Source: Drosophila miranda (lineage: Eukaryota > Arthropoda > Insecta > Diptera > Drosophilidae). From it: a stretch of DNA of 64,000 nucleotides. The notes under the pieces were generated by a model. The model saw only the letters and a program-made list of their open reading frames with translations, ran no database searches and had not been told where the DNA came from. Position 1 is the stretch's first letter, and every line of letters starts with the position of its first letter. Shown here piece after piece: positions 57,301 through 64,000 of this stretch. The translations under genes were made by a program, and so were the position numbers. The stretch spans positions 25,854,001 to 25,918,000 of the forward strand of contig NC_046675.1 of assembly GCF_003369915.1 (NCBI RefSeq). Direction: 5' to 3'.

Positions 57301-60300
57301 CTTCGGGATCTGACGCTCGAGCTTGTGATTGTGAAGGTTGAAGATGTAGATATCCCCATCCTCGGCGGCGGCTAGTATGTGGTTCTTATAAATGCGTATT
57401 TGGGTGATCGGACTGACGACCGAGTGAAGGCGGCCCTTCCGTATGAAGCCCAGATCCGAGCCCATGTCCCCGTTGGACTCTACCGTATGCTGTCTCAGTT
57501 GCGTGGGTAGTGGCGGTGGGGCCTTGAGGATACTCCGTGGCAGCTGGTATGGCATGTTGTAGTTCGGCTCGGGCGGCGGCGGCGGTGGTGGTGGTAGCGG
57601 TGGTATAATGGCTAGCGGCTGCTGGGTAGGATTAGACTCTGATACTGTACTGGTAATTGTTTTGCTCTTACGCGACTGCTTGGGCCTGGAGGCGGCCGCT
57701 GGAATGGGATCCGCCGATCGTTTGTTGGGGCTAGCACCATTTTCGGCGATGATGGGAGGCGGCGACTGCGACTCCATTGCATTGCAAAAATCCATGGGTT
57801 CCTCTTTGATCACCGCATCGGGCTCCATTAACGGCATGGGCATTTTCGGTGAGATCTCCTCGGATTTTTCAGTCTGCTCCTTGGCTGCAATCTCCAGCTG
57901 GAGCTGAGCCACCAACTCGTCTGAATTATCATTCCTCTTGGCTGTCCGACGATTGAATCTTGCCCTACGCTTGGGCAAGTACTTGACCACCACAGCCCGA
58001 CGAACGCGACCCTTGCGTCTGGCTTGTGTTTGGTTCGAAGAAGCCTCGCTTTTATTACAAGACTCCCCCAAAACTTCTGCCTGGCTCTCTGCAATCGGAG
58101 GCCGCGAGTTTGTGGCCGCTGCTGTTACCGGGGTAGCAAGCGTGGAGAGTATCAAAGATGATGCTGTTGCTGGTCCATGGTTCCTGCAGATCGCTAAATT
58201 GAGCAGCAGAAACTTGCGGTTTTGCAGCTCCAGGCTGTGAATTTCCAAGTCGGATTTCTCCTTTTGGAATTTCATGATCATTTCCTCGAGAAGGCTACGT
58301 CTATTCTGATTCTCCAAGAGACGAAGATCGATTTCGACAAGATAATGGGCCACCATGTCATTCGAAAGTTCCAGAAGATCAGTGGATTCGGACAGGGAAT
58401 AGACGCCTGGGGAGACTCGAGCCAATGTGGAATCCAGAAATCCAGACGGATAAACAGAAAATGGTGGGATAATTGGACGCGGGGGCAAGGCTGGTGGGCT
58501 CTGAAGAAAGGGAAGTCCTGGTGGACTCTGAAGCGAAGACAATGCTGGTGGACTCTGACGAGGAGGCAATGCTGGTGGACTCTGACGAGAAGGCAATGCT
58601 GGTGGACTCTGACGAGAAGGCAATGCTGGTGGACTCTGACGAGAAGGCAATGCTGGTGGACTCTGACGAGAAGACGGCGAGGGAGAACTCTGACGAGGAC
58701 TCTGACTAGAGGGTGGTGCCACTGCAGTTTCCCCCAGGGATCTTTGATGTGGCGGCGGCTCTTTTGCAGATTCAGCACTCTCTGAGGCGGCACTCGTCAC
58801 CGTGCTAATCCTATTGCTCAGCTTTTTCGCCTCCTGTTCCTTTGAACGCTTTGCCGCCGCCTGCTGCTTCTGCTGATTAACCACATGCACCATCTGCCGC
58901 AGCAGGAACTCAATGCCCTGCCGATTGTTTCGCAGCTTGAGATTATTTTGCATTTTGGCTATTTCCATTTTGCTGATGCTTTGGGAATTGTGGTCGCTGG
59001 ATGTCACAACGCAGGATATGAAGTGCAGACGAGTGTGTATACTGTCGCTATTCAGGCTTTTGTATCTCTCTGCTAGCGATTCCTTGAGATGCGGCAGAAT
59101 CAGCTTCTCGAAACTGTCTACCACATAGGCCGCATCAAGCTTTAGCCTCTGCCTGTAGCGCCGCTTAGAGGACTCGGTGCTGCATTGAGAAGTGGTCGAG
59201 TGATCACTAGCTTCTTCATCGTTGGGTTTTGCCACTGCGGTTGCCTGCCGCTGCGGTTGTGTCTTGTTGTGAGGCTTATCCACAGTTTCAGCTTCAGCCT
59301 CATCTTCATCAGAGGAAGAGCTGACAACTATTGTTGCATTACCCGTCGGCTGAATTATTTCGCAGTCTGTGATCTCCTTTTTGATCGAAAGTGTGGCTTC
59401 TGGGGGGGCTGGAGCGGTATCCTTTGGAGTGCTCTCTTTAGTTTTATCTTTTGGTTTGGCTTTCTTGGGCGAGGATATGCCTACTTTGCGTTCTTGCCTC
59501 TCGCCACTGCTCAACTTTTTGTCTTGTTTTGGGAATGGTAGCAAAGGACCGCGGGGCGGTAAGCTGCCATTGAGACGGCCATTATATTGACGCACTGCGG
59601 TCATTGTCTTCACCTCGTCGGCGGCTTTGAGCCGTCTCATCAGATTATTGGCACCAGCCATTGTCTCTGTTGGGGTCTCCTTTTCTGTGGGACTAGAGTT
59701 CTTTTCTTTTTCTGGAATTTTACTGCACTGCCCGCTCTTAATGCTAGAGTTTTGTTCTTGTTCCTGTTTGGACTCTGGACTATTTTTACTGCACTCCCCT
59801 CTCTTAATGCTAGGTTCCGTTTGGATTTCTCGTTTCTCTAATGCCACTTTCTCCTTTTGTGGACTTGACTTGCTTCCGTCAGCCTCTGAAGTGCTTATGC
59901 TAAGGCACTTTTCGATCTCTTGGAGCAGTGCTTTTGGTAAGTCGATGTCATCAACGATCTCGTCTTCAATCGGTAACGTGACCCGGCTTTCCTTCGGCTT
60001 TTCAAGATCAAATTTCTTGAGCTGGCGACCAATTTCGTCCATTCGTCGTTTTCGGGCCTGGAACTTGAGGTGCTCCTCGTATATGGTGTCACTGTTGTTG
60101 ATTATATACTTGAGGCTCTCCTTGTCTAGGGTCGCGAGGTGACTTTTGATTGAGGTAGGACTATCCGGTGGATCGAGGGCACCACTGCCAGCCACAGTAA
60201 GTCGGCGAATTTTGGGGGCAGGTCTGTAGGACAAAGGATTCGGCGGTCTTTCGGGTGGGGCAGTGCGTCCTAGGCGGTTCTTCTCGGTTGCAGCTTGGAT

Positions 60301-61174
60301 CTCGTGGTTCAGCAGCTCTGTTAAAGGACGTACTTTGATCTTGGGATATGTTTGACTAGACTCAGACTCTGCTGCTGGCGGGGGATTCTCACTGGGTTTC
60401 TCATTGGCTTTAGTTGGAGTTTGATCGTGGTCGCGGAAGGTTCCTGAGAAGCTTAATTCCTTGCTGCACCTGGTAGCAATGGGTTTGGGGACTTTGATTT
60501 GACTAGAATCCCCTCCCAATGCTGCTTTTTCTTTATTTGACTGGCCACTAAATGGCCTCTCTTTATTTTCTGGCTGTTCTTTCAAATTGCTTGGTGTTTT
60601 CAGAAGGCAAGTATCAGCTTTAGAAGCTCCTTTTGATTTACAATCAACTTCTGTTCGTTTCAGTTCTTGTGATTTGTGATTTTGATTGTTCTTCTTACTT
60701 CGGGCGGGGATATCGCACTTGTTTGATCTAGAAACCCCTCCTTTTGGATTTGACTGGCCTCTAAATGGACTTTCTTTATTTTCTGGATTTTCTTTGGATT
60801 TTTTTTGCGTTTCCAGAGGTTGCAAACCCGCTTTAGAAGCTCTTTTCGATTCACAATCGATTTCAGTTTCTTTCAGTTCTTTTGATTCGGGATTTCGATT
60901 GAACTGTCTAATTTGATCGCCCCCATTATTTCTGGTAGGGTTGTAGCCCCAATTGTGCCGGTCTTCACTTGTTCTGCGTTCATATCTGGAGTACCTCTCT
61001 TGTCCGTAATATGATCTATCTGAATAATCGTTGCGCTGCCAGCGATAGTTTGGTGGACGATTTCGCTGATACGGATTATTGCTATTCGAAAACTACAAAA
61101 TAAGCATGCAATTAGAACCCAGATGCGACTCAATGGTTGCAATTCTACTTACCCGAGGATTGAAGAAGGAGTCA
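51339..61174 (-). CDS. Large WD-repeat protein, ZNF106-like layout (5' partial)
   Basis: Exons found, in transcript order: 61,153-61,174 (22-nt microexon), 57,205-61,092, 57,026-57,145, 51,749-52,006, 51,487-51,678, 51,339-51,422. Together they give about 1,521 codons to the stop. The N-terminal exons read DSFFNPRFSNSNNPYQR and an Arg/Tyr/Asn-rich stretch. A long charged region follows with a tandem SRQSPPALP repeat and a poly-Pro stretch. The C-terminus forms WD/beta-propeller blades: PITQIRIYKNHILAAAEDGD, DIAWDAAFIGSRWGHIFVYN, AVKATKEGHRKIIILGCKGN, VYSLLLNDGHVYCGTQ, FRDRYLLIGCYDGFIYVLD. A disordered region followed by a C-terminal propeller recalls ZNF106, but no zinc finger is seen because the start lies upstream of the microexon. 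I found no start exon between 61,175 and 62,690; it is probably beyond the window. Confidence 0.8.
52077..52149 (-). tRNA. tRNA-Ala (AGC)
   Basis: A 73-nt cloverleaf on the minus strand. The acceptor stem pairs GGGGATG with CATCTCC (one G-U). The D arm is GCTC...GAGC, the anticodon stem CTCGC/GTGAG carries loop TTAGCAT with anticodon AGC, and the T arm is CGGGG/CCCCG. The A box TAGCTCAGATGG and a B box GGATCGATGCC are present. There is no intron. It sits in the 5-kb intron of the WD-repeat gene in the same orientation. Confidence 0.95.
52150..53211. other. Intronic spacer between the tRNA and the Rpn12-like gene
   Basis: AT-rich, no exon or known repeat recognised. It should contain the promoter of the Rpn12-like gene. 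Confidence 0.4.
53212..54003 (+). CDS. Intronless Rpn12-like 26S proteasome lid subunit
   Basis: One exon of 263 residues starting MSNLYKDIKAEWSKRAPNLL. The helical CSN8/PSMD8/EIF3K (PCI-like) architecture is complete: LEIAVEHSITVKDYAAFERY, a YYYDYDKFLEPS block, LLYMLATNRIADFHIALERL, MPVLALENYFMEGRYNKILE, and the C-terminal winged-helix stretch SYLKMTPKQAAQRLGLRAGG. The end, NLSYATELEKII, matches the Rpn12 tail. Rpn12 is a lid subunit of the 19S regulatory particle. D. melanogaster has Rpn12 and a testis-biased Rpn12R; this intronless, nested copy on the opposite strand of its host could be the latter or a newer retrocopy. The frame is intact with conserved motifs, so it is probably functional. 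Confidence 0.9.
   Translation: MSNLYKDIKAEWSKRAPNLLRCGQLLGIFKLEILGGFLMPHEMSKSNPQQKDQLVRSRDVLEIAVEHSITVKDYAAFERYMAQLKMYYYDYDKFLEPSQEMHKMIGLSLLYMLATNRIADFHIALERLPSALLLQDRFIMPVLALENYFMEGRYNKILEAKKSLPSEIYGNFMDMLVLTAREEIASCIEKSYLKMTPKQAAQRLGLRAGGKELLELVERRHWTLDAQGNYDYAALNIKPKDEVPANDIATHNLSYATELEKII
54004..57025. other. Long intron of the WD-repeat gene
   Basis: No exon is supported here. It contains GA/AGAG-rich DNA at 54,953-55,050 and 55,410-55,490, and the AAGTACAGTTGCC repeat field at 55,893-56,188. DRE-like ATCGAT at about 56,973 is isolated. Confidence 0.45.
55893..56188. repeat. Dispersed-unit tandem field, AAGTACAGTTGCC
   Basis: The motif RAGTACAGTTGCC followed by a CT-rich TCCTTCT stretch recurs with changes about eight or nine times at irregular 30-50 bp spacing (near 55,895, 55,971, 56,008, 56,039, 56,078, 56,109, 56,136, 56,175). 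Confidence 0.75.
58490..58695. repeat. 30-bp coding minisatellite (SRQSPPALP units)
   Basis: Six to seven copies of a 30-bp unit beginning GAAGGCAATGCTGGTGGACT lie inside the WD-protein exon. They encode Pro/Ser-rich decapeptides on the minus strand and a chance MLVDSDEKA repeat on the plus strand. The central copies are identical, indicating recent expansion. Confidence 0.85.
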
Positions 61175-62692
61175 CTGCAAAGGAAATGAAAAGAAACAGA
61201 CATTATTAGTAAGAACTAACTATTCTTCTCTGTAATTAATTGCAATTAGATGCATTACAACAAACACAGCCGCGCAGGGCACACTGAATCAGAACCGACA
61301 AAGAGCGAAAACTTTTACAAACAATAAAGGAATAATTAATGTAATCAGGCAACGTGCGCGGGAAGTTCTCTCTCAACTTTTCTGGCACGTAAGAATGAAT
61401 GGGAGCAAAAAGAAAGCAGGCTTGGCCTCTGCATTAATTCAACAGATTTAAAATTTATAACCACCGAACCACCGAACCCCTGACCCCTGGACCCAACCCA
61501 CACAACATCCAACCTGGCTCCCCTATCTAACAATTATCCCCATCTTTGGAGGGGGAGGACTATTTGTGTATGCAAAGGTGCGAATTCCTTTGGCGCTGGG
61601 AATTTCTCCTTTCTGGGTTTTGTTTTTCTGCTTTGGAAAAAATCTCGTTAAGAAATGCTAAAATATACGACCACAAATCTTTGCCATTGCCTTCTTTTTC
61701 GTTAATGTCATTTGTAACTTGAACTAATTAAAAATTTAACAGCAAGAAAGTTAAAATCTTCTGAGGCAGAAAGAATTTATGTAGCGATAGTCTTCAAGAA
61801 AGTTGAAAGAGGAAGTTTACCAGTTTTTTTTTTGCAATTTGAAGAAACCTATTCATGGAATTAATGAAAGTCTCAATATGACATGAGAATTGCATGTCAA
61901 TCCTCAATCTACGAATATTTATCACAATAGCCCAAGGCTATAATTTTATTATCCAATTATAACTCATCTAATTGTTTATCCATTTATTCCAAAATCGGTC
62001 TAAAATGGTGTCATAAATATCAAAATGTTCCTTAACTAGATAGGAAAAACCATGAAACTATGAAAAAAGGTAAACTTTCATTCTTTAATTGATGAGAGTC
62101 ATTTGGCTATCAATTGGTGACCCCGATGTTGCTTTTAAGAGTTCTATTGCACTTTCAACCACTTATATAGGTACAATTTAGGCCTACATAGTATATAATT
62201 ATGTCAGGCTAGAGTTAATGTTTGCGTCAGTTTTCTCTTAAAGTTTTCATTCATGGTAACTTTTTTCCTGCACAGATTCCAGCAAATAACGAGTTCCTTG
62301 GTGATTGGTGACTTCTTTCTTTGCAAAATATTCTATTCTATTCAACGGACAGGCCAGACATTTCCTTTTCAGACCTTGTTCTATGTTTGCTTTCATCATC
62401 TCGCTCTTAAGATCATCTCTGAAAGAGTCAACATTAGAATAGGAAAATGACGAGAATAACGGACAGCCAAGCAACGGAGACTGAGACACATAAACTGAGA
62501 AAAAACTCGTAGTTTTTTTCCGTAAACAAGTAACTCTTTGTAAAATACAGAAAAATTAAAAACAAGTAGGCGTATACAACAATTTAACAAGTCATAAAGC
62601 AGTTTGTTTGTGAACATAACAGATTCCCTTCTCCGTTTAACAAATTTTAAAAACTTGAAAAATATTCAGCAATTCAACAAAATTGAGAAAAA
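61175..62692. other. Probable intron of the WD-repeat gene / upstream region of BI-1
   Basis: No exon fitting the phase of the 22-nt microexon (two bases must be supplied from upstream) was found. The sequence is AT-rich. The right end should hold the 5' UTR of the Bax inhibitor-1 gene. Confidence 0.4.
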
Positions 62693-63418
62693 ATGGCTCA
62701 AGCTACAGCACAGAAAATTAACGGACGCTTTCAGAGCTTTATGAAAGGCCTCAACGATCGCTATGAGCCACATGTGCGCCAGCACCTGGCGAAGGTGTAC
62801 ATGGTCTTGGGAAGCACCGCAGCCGCGTCCACTGTGGGAGCCCTCTGCCAGATGCACGAAGTTCTAGATCTCGGTGTACTGGCTGCCCTGGCCACGCTGG
62901 TTCTGGCATTGGGTCTGCATCTCTACATGGATGATGGCAAGAACTATCGCACACGCTTGAGCATGCTCTATGCCGTTGGATTTTGCTCGGGCCAGACATT
63001 GGGACCGCTGTTGAGCTACATAATCAGCATCAATCCGGCCATTATCGTCACAGCCCTCACTGGCATTTTGGTCATTTTTCTATCACTCTCGCTGGCCGCA
63101 CTCCTGGCCGAGCAGGGCAAGTATTTGTATCTGGGCGGAATGTTATTGAGCGTTATCAGCACCATGGTCCTTCTGAGCCTCTTCAACATGATATTCAAGT
63201 CGTACGTGGTTCAAGTGACTCAACTCTATGTGGGAGTATTCGTGATGGCCGGTTTTGTAGTCTTCGACACCCAAAACATAGTAGAGAAGTGCCGCTATGG
63301 GAACAGCGATGTCGTACAGCATGCCCTGATACTGTTCTTTGATATATTTTACATGTTCCGCCGTTTGCTGGTGATCTTGACCCAGAAGGAGGAGCGAAAG
63401 CAAGAAGGAAGGAACTAA
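62693..63418 (+). CDS. BI-1: Intronless Bax inhibitor-1 (TMBIM6)
   Basis: A single exon of 241 residues. It begins with INGRFQSFMKGLNDRYEPHV and carries the LAKVYMVLGSTAAAS first membrane span, six to seven hydrophobic spans, the CSGQTLGPLL segment, VTQLYVGVFVMAGFVVFDTQ and the terminal FRRLLVILTQKEERKQ. These are all features of Bax inhibitor-1, an ER membrane protein that limits ER-stress death and calcium leak. The start context AAAAATGGCTC is good. AATAAA at about 63,457 and at about 63,697 can serve as polyadenylation signals. The absence of introns could mean a retrocopy or the normal fly gene structure; this is not decidable here. The symbol refers to the family. Confidence 0.9.
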   Translation: MAQATAQKINGRFQSFMKGLNDRYEPHVRQHLAKVYMVLGSTAAASTVGALCQMHEVLDLGVLAALATLVLALGLHLYMDDGKNYRTRLSMLYAVGFCSGQTLGPLLSYIISINPAIIVTALTGILVIFLSLSLAALLAEQGKYLYLGGMLLSVISTMVLLSLFNMIFKSYVVQVTQLYVGVFVMAGFVVFDTQNIVEKCRYGNSDVVQHALILFFDIFYMFRRLLVILTQKEERKQEGRN

Positions 63419-64000
63419 GGTCCGGCGGTAGCAGCACAGCACAACCAAAACAAAAAATAAACAATAGATACATCTACCATATAAACACTACCAAATTGAT
63501 TAGGTTCGAAAATTGGCCGTTTTTTCAATTAACTTTCAGCTCAACAGGCAACTTAAAATAAACCACAAGTTAAAGCCAGTTCACTGCCAATGACCAAAAT
63601 ACACGCAGAATTATCTTAAGATCGGACATATATCTTTATATAACTGCCTAAGATATTGCAATAACTTGGTGATACTTTGATAACTTTGGCTGATCCAATA
63701 AAGTTCATCTTCGTTCATAAATTATTATTGAATTCTCAACTTCTTAAAAAACTTCTTCCTCAATTGAAACAAATACTTCTCCATTGCCAGAGCTTCTCTC
63801 TGAGGGTGTAAACATCGCAATCTCTCCTATATTTGACTTGATTTGTTTTGGGCTTTAATTAAAACCAAACAAAACAACACGCTTCTTGTCAACGCCAAGA
63901 CAAGGAGTAAAAGTTGAAAATTACCTCAAGCTGTTGCACGAGGGAACGAACGAACCCTTCAACCAACCCACTAATTGTTACAATACCAGATCCCGCTCCT
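63419..64000. other. BI-1 3' region and right window edge
   Basis: 3' UTR-like AT-rich DNA. On the minus strand, CAACAGCTTGAG followed by GTAATT (donor at about 63,924) could be the end of an upstream exon of the WD-repeat gene. Its open frame would end in phase 0, which does not fit the microexon, so it could at best be untranslated or lead to another exon. Confidence 0.35.

Noticed and set aside
58473-58709. Plus-strand MLVDSDEKA tandem-repeat protein
   Set aside because: It is the reverse-strand reading of the SRQSPPALP coding minisatellite. The minus-strand frame continues through a 3.9-kb exon, so that frame is the real one.

Overview
The window is nuclear DNA of a Drosophila. The gene set (CRMP with its two alternative catalytic exons, a PHRF1 homologue, rev7, noi, an Mps1/ald kinase, TMEM192) and its short introns with GTAAGT-type donors fit the genus. 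The density of DINE-1/ISY-type insertions and the divergence I recall from D. melanogaster suggest the obscura group. Most of the genes I recognise belong to D. melanogaster 3R, so this is probably Muller element E. Species and chromosome are inferences; exon coordinates were derived here from splice consensus and reading phase.

Layout. 1-4,900: no gene recognised. 4,900-15,400: a repeat cluster with DINE-1-like pieces, two copies of a LINE 3' end, a Tc1/mariner-type MITE (280 bp, TA duplication), a captured BTB-domain exon fragment, a broken spliced DUF4806-like gene, a 477-bp hAT-type element with an 8-bp target duplication, and a decayed LINE reverse transcriptase fragment. 15,400-18,350: non-coding upstream sequence of CRMP. 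18,362-21,496 (+): CRMP/dihydropyrimidinase. 24,046-32,651 (-): a PHD-RING/SR-rich PHRF1 homologue that converges on CRMP. 33,840-34,448 (+): rev7, divergent from PHRF1 and convergent with noi (34,536-36,047, -). 36,100-38,000: repeats and palindromes. 41,924-45,118 (+): a kinectin/p180-like ER coiled-coil protein. 46,247-48,653 (-): Mps1 kinase. 49,985-51,038 (+): TMEM192 homologue. 51,339-61,174 and probably beyond the right edge (-): a large WD-repeat protein whose long intron holds a tRNA-Ala(AGC) and an intronless Rpn12-like proteasome subunit gene. 62,693-63,418 (+): an intronless Bax inhibitor-1 gene, probably also nested in this transcription unit.

How the parts relate. These are mostly housekeeping genes (splicing, translesion synthesis and checkpoint control, spindle checkpoint, proteasome, ER and lysosome membranes) packed head-to-head or tail-to-tail, and they do not form one pathway. 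The most striking feature is regulatory. A dispersed repeat of roughly 250-480 bp, seen in at least five clear copies, ends in an array of CGGTATATTT boxes (Ohler Motif 6). In three places that array abuts a GGTCACACTG-like box (Ohler Motif 1, bound by M1BP) just upstream of a transcription unit (noi, TMEM192, and an apparently orphan site at 37.86 kb that may start the kinectin-like gene). One copy carries a 52-bp perfect-arm palindrome flanked by a 7-bp direct repeat that is single in the related copies, so the palindrome itself looks mobile.
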